From contig JAGPUU010000251.1 in NCBI GenBank assembly GCA_018067325.1, positions 1 through 12,670 of the forward strand: a stretch of 12,670 bases of DNA. Direction: 5' to 3'. This DNA is from Amphritea sp. (GTDB lineage: Bacteria; Pseudomonadota; Gammaproteobacteria; Pseudomonadales; Balneatricaceae). Positions 6,007-12,670 of the stretch are shown piece after piece. The position numbers and the translations under genes were made by a program. The first letter of the stretch is position 1. The number at the start of each line of letters is the position of its first letter. The notes beneath the pieces were generated by a model. That model had not been told where the DNA came from, made no database searches, and saw only the letters and a list, made by a program, of their open reading frames with translations.

Positions 6007-8253
6007 TTAACGCTGCTGCTTTTTAATACTACTTTGCCCCGCACCTTTGCGCTTTTTACCCTGACGCGCAGCAGCCGTTTTTTTCCCCCGCACGCCGGCT
6101 TTTGACATCGGCGTCGCGTTGTTACGCGGCTTAGCTCTTGCGCCGTTATCCCGATGCTTGGGCTCCTCTTCCGGCGTTACCAGCTGCCCTGGACGAGTGC
6201 CGATGAGATCTTCTCGCCCCATCTCTTTCAACTTCACCCGTAAAGCGGGCCAGTTTTCCGGATCATGATAGCGCAGCAGCGTTTTATGAGCTTTACGCTG
6301 ATCTTTATCCCGAGGGATATAAAGGGTCTCGCTTTTATAGGTTACCTGTTTCAGAGGATTTTTCTCTGAATAATACATCGCCGTCGCTAAAGACATCGGT
6401 GAGGGGTAGAAATTCTGTACCTGATCTACTTTGACATCATTGTCTTTCAGCCAGAGCGAAAGACTAAGCATATCTTCATCTTCACAGCCGGGATGCGCGG
6501 CTATAAAGTAAGGAATCAGGTACTGTTTTTTACCCGCCTCACGGGAGAACCGATCAAACATTTTCTTGAAATCATAATAGGTATCCATTCCCGGCTTCAT
6601 CATCTTACTGAGCGTATTCTGTTCGCTATGCTCAGGTGCAATCTTCAAGTAACCGCCTACATGATAGGTTACAAGCTCTCGCACATATTCCGGGTCTTTT
6701 ACCGCAAGGTCGTAACGTAAGCCGGAAGCGATAGCAATATTATGAATCCCTTCCATCTTCCTCGCCTTACGGTACAGCTGAGTAGTCGGACTATGATCAG
6801 TATCCAGGTTTTTACAGATGACCGGATACACACAGGAAAGCTTACGGCAGTTAGACTGGATTTCATCATCGTTACAATTGAGGAAATACATATTTGAGGT
6901 CGGTCCACCAAGATCAGAGATAGACCCAGTAAAGCCCGGTACTTTATCCCGTATATCCTCAATTTCGCTCAAAATCGATTCATGGGAACGGCTCTGAATA
7001 ATCCGTCCTTCGTGCTCGGTAATAGAGCAAAAAGTACAGCCACCAAAACACCCACGCATGATATTGATCGAAAAGCGGATCATGTCATAAGCGGGAATTT
7101 TATCCTTTCCGTAGCGAGGATGAGGAACCCGCTGATAGGGCAAACCAAAGACGCCATCCATCTCAGCAGTTTCCAGGGGTATCGGAGGCGGGTTGACCCA
7201 GATCTCACGGTTACCATGTTTCTGAATCAATGCCCTGGCGTTATGCGGATTTGATTCCTGATGTAGCACCCGGGATGCGTGGGCATACAGTGACGAATCT
7301 TTAGCGACTTTTTCAAAAGATGGGAGCCGAACATAGGTGGTCTCAGCATCAAGCTTTTCTTTGCGCTTTAACGGCATCGGAATAATACGTATCGGAGCAA
7401 CGTGGTCTTCTTCAACCAGCCCATTAACCGAACTATCAGCACCGCAACGCTTATTTGTCGGGTCTAGTAGTTTATCAGCACCGCTCTGATCATTACCAAA
7501 GTCGTATGGGTTGGGTAGCTTATCGATATTACCCGGCCAGTCTATCCGGGTTGAGTCCAGCTCGACAAAACCAGCAGGCGGTCGCTGGCGTATATGCACA
7601 GTACCGCGAAGGTGTCCGAGTTCATCCAGGCTCTTGCCGGCAGCAAGTCCATGACTCAATTCAACAATCGCCCGCTCAGCGTTGCCATAAAGCAAAATAT
7701 CAGCGGTCGCGTCCATCAAAACAGAGCGACGCACTTTATTGCTCCAGTAATCATACTGAGCTATACGCCGCAGACTAGCTTCAATACCTCCCAACACCAC
7801 CGGCACATCGGTATAGGCTTCTTTACAGCGCTGGCTATAAACGATTACCGCCCGATCTGGACGCTCTCCTCCTTTACCCCCGGCAGTATAAGCATCATCA
7901 TGACGCATACGCAGATCAGCCGTATAACGGTTAATCATCGAATCCATATTACCCGCGGTAATACCAAAATAGAGATTGGGCTTTCCTAACGCCATGAAAG
8001 GATCAGCACTGCGCCAATCTGGCTGAGCAATAATCCCGACTCTAAAACCCTGCGCCTCTAACAAACGCCCCATCACGGCCATACCAAAACTTGGATGATC
8101 GACATAGGCATCACCGGTGACAATAATGATATCGCAGCTATCCCAACCCAGTTGTTCCATCTCTTTGCGACTGGTTGGCAAAAATGGGGCGATACCAAAG
8201 CATTCAGCCCAGTAGCGAGGATAGGAAAACAGATCTGGTGCAGTTTTTTTCAT
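6007..8253 (-). CDS. ygiQ: YgiQ family radical SAM protein
   Basis: A large (748 aa) iron-sulfur radical SAM protein of unknown reaction. Residues 1 to about 350 are the YgiQ-type N-terminal domain ([52 protein letters not shown]-like [12 protein letters not shown]). The radical SAM core follows, with the [4Fe-4S] cysteines in CFGGCTFC at C402, C406 and C409 (CX3CX2C), then [11 protein letters not shown] and LKIAPEHSE. The C-terminal domain (DUF3362 type) contains QVQNFYPSP and [11 protein letters not shown]. The last 50 or so residues are a Lys/Arg-rich, low-complexity tail ([13 protein letters not shown]), common in this family and possibly RNA-binding. The start is bounded: an in-frame TGA lies three codons upstream of ATG 8253. 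There is no good Shine-Dalgarno, so translation may be weak. It stands alone and leftward, divergent from the oxidoreductase-like gene. The E. coli homologue, recalled from memory, aligns throughout. Confidence 0.95.
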   Translation of the reverse strand: MKKTAPDLFSYPRYWAECFGIAPFLPTSRKEMEQLGWDSCDIIIVTGDAYVDHPSFGMAVMGRLLEAQGFRVGIIAQPDWRSADPFMALGKPNLYFGITAGNMDSMINRYTADLRMRHDDAYTAGGKGGERPDRAVIVYSQRCKEAYTDVPVVLGGIEASLRRIAQYDYWSNKVRRSVLMDATADILLYGNAERAIVELSHGLAAGKSLDELGHLRGTVHIRQRPPAGFVELDSTRIDWPGNIDKLPNPYDFGNDQSGADKLLDPTNKRCGADSSVNGLVEEDHVAPIRIIPMPLKRKEKLDAETTYVRLPSFEKVAKDSSLYAHASRVLHQESNPHNARALIQKHGNREIWVNPPPIPLETAEMDGVFGLPYQRVPHPRYGKDKIPAYDMIRFSINIMRGCFGGCTFCSITEHEGRIIQSRSHESILSEIEDIRDKVPGFTGSISDLGGPTSNMYFLNCNDDEIQSNCRKLSCVYPVICKNLDTDHSPTTQLYRKARKMEGIHNIAIASGLRYDLAVKDPEYVRELVTYHVGGYLKIAPEHSEQNTLSKMMKPGMDTYYDFKKMFDRFSREAGKKQYLIPYFIAAHPGCEDEDMLSLSLWLKDNDVKVDQVQNFYPSPMSLATAMYYSEKNPLKQVTYKSETLYIPRDKDQRKAHKTLLRYHDPENWPALRVKLKEMGREDLIGTRPGQLVTPEEEPKHRDNGARAKPRNNATPMSKAGVRGKKTAAARQGKKRKGAGQSSIKKQQR

Positions 8254-8371
8254 GGGGATTCAGCGAGACTACTTATTTCGAGGGTCTTTATTGTCGCAGA
8301 AAGCGCCTCTGACAGGTAGTAAAAAAGCGGCCTACGACTGATGTTTACTGGGCGACAGGGTAAAAACACAG

Positions 8372-8377
8372 TAAAAT
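8372..8377 (+). promoter_or_regulatory. Candidate -10 element for the oxidoreductase-like/thioesterase unit
   Basis: TAAAAT at 8372-8377 matches five of six -10 positions, with transcription expected near 8384 and a leader of about 32 nt. The -35 region 17 nt upstream (TGGGCG) is poor, so this is tentative. Most of the 162-bp divergent gap 8254-8415 shows nothing else clear. Confidence 0.35.
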
Positions 8378-8415
8378 ACTCGGAATTAGATCAATCTAGA
8401 CTATTTGGACGTTTC

Positions 8416-8586
8416 ATGAGTACAGAAAAACCCACACCGCCCGGTGATTATGAATGCTGTGAAAGCGCATGTACTCCCTGTGTTTGGGATACTTATTACG
8501 AAGAACTACAGGCTTGGAATGCAGAGCAACAAGCATCTAAGGAAGCAGAAAAGCAAAACGCTGAAACTAAAACTGAACAGAATTAA
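8416..8586 (+). CDS. Oxidoreductase-like domain small protein (56 aa)
   Basis: A very short protein dominated by the 'Oxidoreductase-like, N-terminal' motif: PPGDYECCESACTPCVWD followed by TYYEELQAWN. The CC-x4-C-x2-C cysteines and the following W-D are the conserved core of that family (also found in the human mitochondrial protein OXLD1); a metal or redox role is assumed for the family, not shown. The C-terminal third is a Lys/Glu/Gln-rich tail. The ATG at 8416 was chosen because it starts the recognisable domain and has TGGA 6 nt upstream. An upstream in-frame ATG at 8341 would add 25 residues of no recognisable character, and those bases look like promoter sequence (TAAAAT at 8372-8377). 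The thioesterase gene begins 15 bp after its stop, so the two are probably one transcript. Confidence 0.85.
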   Translation: MSTEKPTPPGDYECCESACTPCVWDTYYEELQAWNAEQQASKEAEKQNAETKTEQN

Positions 8587-8601
8587 GAAAAAGGGATACT
8601 G

Positions 8602-9090
8602 ATGTCTGATAAAGCACCGGTTATATATCGCACTCAGATCAAACAAGAGTGGCTGGATTATAACAACCATATGAACGTTGCTTACTATGTACTGATCTTC
8701 GATCTGGCAGGTACTGAGCTGGTCAGTCAGTTGGGGCTGAGTGAAAAGGTCACTGAGGCAACTGGCATCTCCTGGATGGTATTGGAAAATCATATCACCT
8801 ATAACAGTGAAGTCGTACTAGATCAGCCAGTAGAGATCCATTGCCAACTCATAGATCATGATACTAAGCGCCTGCACCTCTACTTTGAGATGTACGCTCA
8901 AGCTGACGACGGCACAGAATACCTTGCTTCGACACTGGAACAGATGGCTATGTGCGTCGATCTCAATAGCCGCAGCAGCTGCGAGTTCCCAGCTACTGTA
9001 GCGTTAGAGATAGACAAGATGGCAGAAAAGCAGTCTGCTATTGCTAAACCGGCAAATATCGGACGACAAATTGGCATTCGAAAACGCTAA
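8602..9090 (+). CDS. Thioesterase family protein (4HBT-like hotdog fold)
   Basis: A 162-aa acyl-CoA thioesterase-like protein. The N-terminal QEWLDYNNHMNVAYYVLIFD (residues 15-34) is the classic hotdog signature: D19 is in the place of the catalytic acid of 4-hydroxybenzoyl-CoA thioesterases, and H23-M24-N25 lie at the start of the central helix. WMVLENHITYNSEV and PVEIHCQLIDHDTKRLHLYFEMY form the beta sheet that follows. The C-terminal part (SSCEFPATVALEIDKMA) resembles the betainyl-CoA/carnitine-pathway thioesterase group, but no carnitine or betaine genes are nearby, so the acyl-CoA substrate is open. AAAGGGA lies about 6 nt before the ATG at 8602. It is 15 bp downstream of the oxidoreductase-like gene and probably co-transcribed with it. 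It is cytoplasmic, with no signal peptide. Confidence 0.9.
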   Translation: MSDKAPVIYRTQIKQEWLDYNNHMNVAYYVLIFDLAGTELVSQLGLSEKVTEATGISWMVLENHITYNSEVVLDQPVEIHCQLIDHDTKRLHLYFEMYAQADDGTEYLASTLEQMAMCVDLNSRSSCEFPATVALEIDKMAEKQSAIAKPANIGRQIGIRKR

Positions 9091-9153
9091 ACCCTCGAAC
9101 GATGTCTACCCCCTTACCTCTGCGGCAAAAAAGGTCTAAGCTACTGCTTTTAA

Positions 9154-10143
9154 ATGCCTTTGGGATACATTGTGGACAGAGATACTCTTGAGAGAGCGGC
9201 CCAACGAGGCATCATCTCTCAACAACAGCTTCAGCAACTAATCGCTTTTAGTACAGCTGAAGAAACAGATGAACCCGCCGGAGAAGAGCAACTACGGTTC
9301 GTCCGAAATTTCGGTGATATATTTATCACCTTAGGGGTTTTGTTTGTAACCTTCTCTGTCGCAGCAATGGATCTGACTCAGTTACAGTGGTTACTGCCGG
9401 CGGCGCTTTTTCTTGGCGCTGCAGAGTGGCTTGTGCGTATTCGCAGGCTGGCGCTACCAGGCATCGCCATCCTGATATCAACACTCTATTTTATCAGTAA
9501 AGCCCTGGGCATTTCTGAGTTTGAAACGGCAACCCTACAGTTTCTCACCCTCAGCGGTTGTTCATTCTTGTTTTACCTACGTTACCGAATGCCTTTCAGC
9601 CTGCTGCCGGTCGCAGCAGGGCTTGTCGCCGCAACGGTCAGCACTGTTGGTATTGATATGTTCAAACATCAGATACTTTTCACTGTGCTTGGACTGATCG
9701 TTTTCGTCACAGCAATGAGTTTTGATGCCCGCGACCGCAAACGCCAGCTACGCGCCAGTGACTGCGGATTCTGGCTCCACTTACTGGCGTCTCCTCTGAT
9801 TGTCCATGGAATGATGACTACGCTTCTGTTCAGTCAAACAGGACTACTTGAGGCGGGCACTAACCGCGAGATCGCACTGCTACTGTTCTTCACAATATTC
9901 CTGCTCACCGCGCTCTTTGTGGATCGTCGCGCGATGCTGGTATCAAGTCTTTCATATGCGATCTACGCAATCTTTCAGGTCGTCAGCAGCAACCTTCTTG
10001 ATAGCAGTAATTTGCCACTGATAATTTTCATCGGTTTTGGCGTATTTATCGTCCTGTTTGGCACCTACTGGTACAAATTGAGACGATTGATCTTCGGGGT
10101 ACTTCGCGGCAGCTGGCCTGCCCGGTTTGTACCTGAGCTGTAG
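9154..10143 (+). CDS. Polytopic membrane protein (DUF2157-like), about 10 TM helices
   Basis: A 329-residue inner-membrane protein. A soluble N-terminal stretch of about 50 residues (RAAQRGIISQQQLQQLIAF) resembles the start of DUF2157-type proteins. About ten hydrophobic segments follow, roughly at residues 53-74, 76-93, 98-120, 125-144, 147-167, 172-191, 205-226, 237-255, 259-278 and 285-307. A basic cytoplasmic loop (ARDRKRQLR, about 191-199) sits between the sixth and seventh. I see no transporter or enzyme signature, so the function is unknown and the family label is tentative. The ATG at 9154 lacks a close Shine-Dalgarno, whereas a GTG at 9172 has GGGA 7 nt upstream and may be the true start, removing six residues. 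It lies 63 bp after the thioesterase gene on the same strand and may share its transcript. The stop codon sits in a short hexamer repeat. Confidence 0.75.
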   Translation: MPLGYIVDRDTLERAAQRGIISQQQLQQLIAFSTAEETDEPAGEEQLRFVRNFGDIFITLGVLFVTFSVAAMDLTQLQWLLPAALFLGAAEWLVRIRRLALPGIAILISTLYFISKALGISEFETATLQFLTLSGCSFLFYLRYRMPFSLLPVAAGLVAATVSTVGIDMFKHQILFTVLGLIVFVTAMSFDARDRKRQLRASDCGFWLHLLASPLIVHGMMTTLLFSQTGLLEAGTNREIALLLFFTIFLLTALFVDRRAMLVSSLSYAIYAIFQVVSSNLLDSSNLPLIIFIGFGVFIVLFGTYWYKLRRLIFGVLRGSWPARFVPEL

Positions 10144-10153
10144 CTGTAGCTGT
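10135..10153 (+). repeat. Short TAGCTG tandem repeat at the membrane-protein stop codon
   Basis: The bases GAGCTG TAGCTG TAGCTG TAC run through the stop: the codon before it is CTG, the stop is TAG (10141-10143), and a second in-frame TAG follows at 10147. Three hexamer units differ only in the first base of the first one. Slippage here would not change the protein much. Confidence 0.6.
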
Positions 10154-10260
10154 ACACAGGCTGAATCTGGCACGGCTTTAAGCTGAAAAATGATCCACTA
10201 GAAAATGACTCATCAGGCTTCTGGATAGACTAAAATTTAACTCAGAGATGAGGTTGAATT

Positions 10261-10707
10261 ATGTATTATCTAAGAAGCCTGTTATTTATTTTGTGCTGCC
10301 TTCCACTGACCCTTCAGGCAGATAGCGATATCCGTATCCATGGGGGTATCACTATCGACACGGGCAATCTACGCCTATATATCAGCGACCGTCAGTTCAG
10401 TAGCCACCTTTACTTCGACCGTAACCATTTCTATAACGACCGATTAAGTAACAGATCAGATCGATATAGATCACAGCGTCACTATCGCAACAGCGGTCAT
10501 CGTAGTTATAACAATCATAGCGACAAAAAACATAGTTATAACCAACATAAGCAATATAGGAAACATTATTCTCCTAGCCGCTATGAAGTCCCTGGACACA
10601 ATCGTCATTTCAATAATAGCCGCCACAGTCGACAAATAATTATCCGCGACTCCCGACATTATGATTACCGTAAATTTCGTCACCAGCGCTCATACAATCA
10701 TTGGTAA
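10261..10707 (+). CDS. Secreted His/Arg/Tyr/Asn-rich basic protein (148 aa)
   Basis: I do not recognise a named family. The first 20 residues are a clear Sec signal peptide (MYYLRSLLFILCCLPLTLQA) with a probable cleavage site after LQA. The cysteines do not make a lipobox, since L rather than G/A/S precedes each candidate Cys. The mature part begins with a short ordered-looking segment (IRIHGGITIDTGNLRLYISD) and then becomes low-complexity: about 21 Arg, 15 His, 13 Tyr and 12 Asn in 128 residues, no cysteine, strongly basic. A ten-residue unit of the form HxSYNxHxxK occurs twice, encoded by a 30-base period. Location is periplasm or outside. Metal binding by histidines (as in RcnB-like periplasmic proteins) or surface/polyanion binding is possible but only inferred. 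AGG at 10251-10253 lies 7 nt before the ATG, and TAAAAT at 10231-10236 could be its -10. It is a stand-alone gene. Confidence 0.8.
   Translation: MYYLRSLLFILCCLPLTLQADSDIRIHGGITIDTGNLRLYISDRQFSSHLYFDRNHFYNDRLSNRSDRYRSQRHYRNSGHRSYNNHSDKKHSYNQHKQYRKHYSPSRYEVPGHNRHFNNSRHSRQIIIRDSRHYDYRKFRHQRSYNHW
10503..10550 (+). repeat. Two 30-bp-period repeats inside the secreted protein gene
   Basis: TAGTTATAAC occurs at 10503-10512 and again at 10533-10542, each followed by a similar A/C-rich stretch with CAT codons. The period is exactly ten codons, so it duplicates protein sequence (SYN-x-H) without shifting the frame. Confidence 0.65.
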
Positions 10708-10735
10708 TTAATTTGCTTCGATCTATGTTCACCCC

Positions 10736-10757
10736 TCGCTACGGTGGACAGTAGCGA
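10736..10757. repeat. Small hairpin between the secreted-protein and DUF455 genes
   Basis: TCGCTAC (10736-10742) pairs with GTAGCGA (10751-10757) around an 8-nt loop. It has no T-run after it, so a terminator role for the upstream gene is uncertain. Confidence 0.4.
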
Positions 10758-10813
10758 TTCAAATCATAAAAAAATCATCTCCCTCTCCAATGTAAACCTT
10801 CCAGAAGGTACAA

Positions 10814-11650
10814 TTGCTGCAAATTTTTTATCACGTCGGTATTCCTTTGCAAAATCTATACGAACAAACGAAACAGGCTTTCCTTACTGCGGACCCTGAT
10901 CTGAAGATCGAACAGACCCGGCAAGTTGTCAGCCGCTGGAATGCCGGAGAATTGAAATGGCTAGAGGGTACTCCACCGGAACTACTCAACCAGCCAGGAC
11001 GACTCGATAAACCTGAAATAGTAGCGCCTAGCAAAGTTAATAAACGTAAATTTGGTAAAGAGGAAGGCCGGGCTGCTCTAATTCATTCATTAGCACATAT
11101 TGAACTGACAGCCGTTAATCTGGCACTGGATTCAGTTTACCGTTATAGGGATATGCCCAAAGAGTTTTATGCTGACTGGATGCAATGCGCTGGTGAAGAA
11201 GCCAATCACTTTATCGCGCTCCGTGGTCGCTTGCGGGAGATGGGCTATGACTATGGAAGTTTCTCTGCCCATGGAGAACTCTGGAGTATGGCCGTAGACA
11301 CCGGTGGCGATATGCTCGAACGAATGGGTATTGTTCATCGGGTGTTCGAAGCCCGAGCACTGGATGTAATTCCCAAAGCAATACAACGTTTCGATCAGCT
11401 AGGTGACAAGAAAATGGTGGAGATTCTTACCATGATCGCCAATGAAGAGGTTGGACATGTCAGCTCAGGCACCCGCTGGTACCATTATCAATGCACAGAG
11501 CGCCAACTCGATCCCAATCAGACCTTTATCGACCTGCTCTGGAAATATATGAACGGACCCGTGAAAGGCCCGTTTAACTATGAAGCACGACTCAAAGCGG
11601 GGTTCACCAAACAGGAGCTGGCGATGATGGAAGCGATGGAAAAACGCTAA
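10814..11650 (+). CDS. DUF455 family ferritin-like protein
   Basis: A 278-residue protein of the DUF455 family, a ferritin-like, probably diiron, helical-bundle group distantly like MiaE; its substrate is unknown. Candidate metal ligands are arranged as in diiron bundles: E97 in LAHIELTAVNLAL, E128/E129 with H132 in GEEANHF, E179 in VFEARALDV, and E211/E212 with H215 in NEEVGHV. The N-terminal 80 residues are a family-typical lead-in (WNAGELKWLEG, PSKVNKRKFG) and the C-terminus contains GPVKGPFNYEARLKAGF. The start is a TTG at 10814: AGAAGG (10803-10808) is positioned 5 nt upstream, and no ATG upstream or close downstream would keep the conserved N-terminus. Start codon use is therefore non-standard and may lower expression. 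The gene is rightward, monocistronic, and converges on yaeQ across a structured gap. Confidence 0.88.
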   Translation: MLQIFYHVGIPLQNLYEQTKQAFLTADPDLKIEQTRQVVSRWNAGELKWLEGTPPELLNQPGRLDKPEIVAPSKVNKRKFGKEEGRAALIHSLAHIELTAVNLALDSVYRYRDMPKEFYADWMQCAGEEANHFIALRGRLREMGYDYGSFSAHGELWSMAVDTGGDMLERMGIVHRVFEARALDVIPKAIQRFDQLGDKKMVEILTMIANEEVGHVSSGTRWYHYQCTERQLDPNQTFIDLLWKYMNGPVKGPFNYEARLKAGFTKQELAMMEAMEKR

Positions 11651-11853
11651 CTTCACATAGCTACAAAACTACCCAGATTGGGAAATTATTCAGCCAATGT
11701 TCAGGAAGATTTATTGCACCAAACTCAATACCGTATAGACTGATAACTATCCGGGCCCTTCTCAAACCGACGCAGGTTCTTTCCAGCAGGAACTTACTTA
11801 CGCAGCAGGGCCCGGATCACTCCCCCCCTATCTCACTGTTTTTTTTAGCTTAA
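11651..11853. other. Convergent intergenic region with a long GC-rich inverted repeat
   Basis: These 203 bases separate the DUF455 and yaeQ stops. ATCCGGGCCCT (11749-11759) and AGGGCCCGGAT (11807-11817) are exact 11-bp inverted repeats with a 47-nt interior. The interior holds smaller pairings (TTCC/GGAA at 11781-11792) and two ACGCAG copies. A run of seven C (11822-11828) and a run of eight T (11839-11846) follow. The T-run is about 21 nt beyond the stem, so it is not a canonical terminator. No open frame of note is present. It could be a small structured RNA, an unusual terminator or a repeat element. Confidence 0.5.
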
Positions 11854-12396
11854 TTACTTATTAACTTGAAGCTCTACGGCCTTCAAACTCAGGTGATTAA
11901 CGTTATCACTCAGATACAGTTCGCCATCACTAATCGTCAAAGACAATTGCATAGAACGGCTCACAAAACTTTCTAACTGATCGACATCGCTGTCTTCAAA
12001 TCGGAATACAGTCACTTTGGGCAGATCAGAAAGAGCCTGCCCCTGCTTTTCCCACCAGACATCAACCTCTCGACCATAAGCATAAAGGGAAATCTTTGGC
12101 GCCCTGCTCACCGCTTTTCGTATACGATCCGGTGAAGCTTGTCCTAGCTCGATCCAATGCTCAACCTGACCATCAAGTCCTACCTGCCAGAGTTCAGGTT
12201 CATCAGTACTGGATAATCCTCGGGTAAAACTCAAGTCCTGATGGTAGTTAATACCGTAAACGAGCAAGCGCACCATCATCCGCTGAAGTGTTTCAGAGGG
12301 GTGTTGTGCCAACGTCAGATTACAGGTTTCGTAGCAGTGCCGATCAGTATCACTCAGCTGTAGTTCTACTTTATAGATGGTTGGCTTCAGGGCCAT
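11854..12396 (-). CDS. yaeQ: YaeQ family protein
   Basis: A 180-aa protein matching E. coli YaeQ in length and motifs: MALKPTIYKVELQLSDTDRHCYET at the start, HPSETLQRMMVRLLVYG (32-48), FTRGLSSTDEPELWQ (57-71), HWIELGQASPDRIRKA (80-95) and LYLSDNVNHL near the end. The family adopts a PD-(D/E)XK nuclease-like fold. The acidic residues of DEPELW and the E of WIELGQ, with a following Lys, are in plausible catalytic positions, but no activity is established. In E. coli, yaeQ was reported as a multicopy suppressor of rfaH loss, which does not define its role. The ATG at 12396 is preceded by AAAGG 9 nt upstream and begins with the conserved MALK. It is leftward, with its own promoter-like TATAAT, and divergent from the cysteine-cluster gene. 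Confidence 0.95.
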   Translation of the reverse strand: MALKPTIYKVELQLSDTDRHCYETCNLTLAQHPSETLQRMMVRLLVYGINYHQDLSFTRGLSSTDEPELWQVGLDGQVEHWIELGQASPDRIRKAVSRAPKISLYAYGREVDVWWEKQGQALSDLPKVTVFRFEDSDVDQLESFVSRSMQLSLTISDGELYLSDNVNHLSLKAVELQVNK

Positions 12397-12455
12397 GCAA
12401 ATGTGCCTTTTATTGATATGCTTATGTTGATGAGCTTATATTGGATAGCAAGCAG

Positions 12456-12468
12456 CGCTATTATAGCG
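12456..12468 (-). promoter_or_regulatory. Candidate yaeQ promoter -10 inside a small palindrome
   Basis: On the minus strand a perfect TATAAT (12460-12465) is embedded in the palindrome CGCTA-TTA-TAGCG (12456-12468). Transcription would start near 12453, giving a leader of about 57 nt to the yaeQ ATG. The -35 region 16-18 nt upstream is poor. The palindrome could be a repressor site or coincidence. Confidence 0.45.
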
Positions 12469-12494
12469 GTTTAAACACGGGAACATATTGTTAT

Positions 12495-12670
12495 ATGAAA
12501 TGCCGCTCAGGTTGCGCTGCCTGTTGTATCGCGCCACATATCAGCACACCAATACCCAATATGCCTGAGGGCAAGCCCGCAGGCACTCCCTGCATCAATT
12601 TAGATGAAAGTCTGAACTGTCGTATCTGGGATATGCAAGACTATCCACCACTGTGCCGGGCTTTTCTTCC
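12495..12670 (+). CDS. YkgJ/YeiW-type cysteine-cluster protein, 3'-truncated by window edge
   Basis: The visible 58 residues begin MKCRSGCAACCIAPHIS, with cysteines at 3, 7, 10 and 11, then Cys33, Cys42 and Cys54. This spacing is typical of the YkgJ family of zinc or iron-binding cysteine-cluster proteins. The segment PIPNMPEGKPAGTPCINLD and the following NCRIW...PPLCRAF are especially close, from memory, to the short enterobacterial YeiW (UPF0153) proteins of about 80-90 residues, so perhaps a third is missing beyond 12670. No enzyme activity is established; a metal-binding role is inferred from the cysteines. The ATG at 12495 is set by the conserved MKCR start. Only a weak GGGAA at 12479-12483 lies upstream. 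The gene is divergent from yaeQ across a 98-bp gap. Confidence 0.92.
   Translation, partial: MKCRSGCAACCIAPHISTPIPNMPEGKPAGTPCINLDESLNCRIWDMQDYPPLCRAFL

Noticed and set aside
7455..7989. Two overlapping rightward open frames opposite ygiQ
   Set aside because: They are antisense shadows of a conserved protein, overlap each other and have no recognisable motif.
9102..9191. 29-codon rightward frame (MSTPLPLRQKRSK) overlapping the membrane-protein start
   Set aside because: No Shine-Dalgarno, too short to judge, and it runs into the next gene in another frame; could only be a leader peptide by guesswork.
10135..10162. Programmed amber readthrough at the tandem TAG codons
   Set aside because: Readthrough would add only a few residues before a TGA at 10162; a small tandem repeat explains the pattern.
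10261..10320. Secreted basic protein as a lipoprotein because of the CC in its signal peptide
   Set aside because: The residue before each candidate Cys is not G, A or S in a lipobox context, and LQA provides a normal signal peptidase I site.
1..12670. CRISPR array, phage, transposon, toxin-antitoxin or defence cassette
   Set aside because: No spaced direct repeats, transposase, integrase, terminal inverted repeats or paired toxin-antitoxin genes are visible; the paired small genes show no toxin or antitoxin signature.

Overview
The window looks like ordinary chromosome from a Gammaproteobacterium. The best guess is a marine, Oceanospirillales-type genome, for four reasons: an enterobacterial-like AlaA, HtpX, YgiQ, YaeQ and YeiW-type set; an HDOD protein; two short acidic proteins resembling the Pseudomonas 'PA3496' family; and moderate GC content. 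Genus is not determined. I see no insertion sequence, phage gene, tRNA, rRNA, CRISPR array or defence cassette, and no clear sign of recent transfer.

Layout. 1-949 is the 3' part of alaA, closed by a strong terminator. 1103-1471 is an orphan 122-aa protein. 1472-1729 is a non-coding stretch with several hairpins, leading to an HDOD-domain gene (1730-2554). A terminator at 2577-2601 separates that gene from a leftward pair made of a COG1092-type SAM methyltransferase (3153-4076) and a DEDDh exonuclease (2632-3144). The methyltransferase is divergent from htpX (4240-5124), and htpX carries a plausible heat-shock (sigma-32) promoter. Next come two small related genes in tandem (5398-5586 and 5749-5943), separated by a terminator. 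They converge on the leftward ygiQ radical-SAM gene (6007-8253).

From 8416 a rightward group follows: a 56-aa oxidoreductase-like Cys protein, a hotdog thioesterase, and an approximately ten-helix membrane protein. After it lie a secreted His/Arg/Tyr/Asn-rich protein (10261-10707) and a DUF455 ferritin-like protein with a TTG start (10814-11650). The intergenic region 11651-11853 contains a GC-rich 11-bp inverted repeat. It is followed by leftward yaeQ (11854-12396) and, divergently, the start of a YkgJ/YeiW-type cysteine-cluster protein that runs off the window at 12670.

The genes are mostly independent housekeeping or conserved-hypothetical units. The plausible co-transcribed groups are the methyltransferase with the exonuclease (8-bp gap) and the oxidoreductase-like protein with the thioesterase (15-bp gap), perhaps including the membrane protein 63 bp further on. 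I found no convincing new multi-gene system. The points most worth following up are the tandem small acidic/basic paralogues, the orphan 122-aa protein, the secreted repeat-bearing basic protein, and two structured non-coding segments (1533-1705 and 11749-11817).
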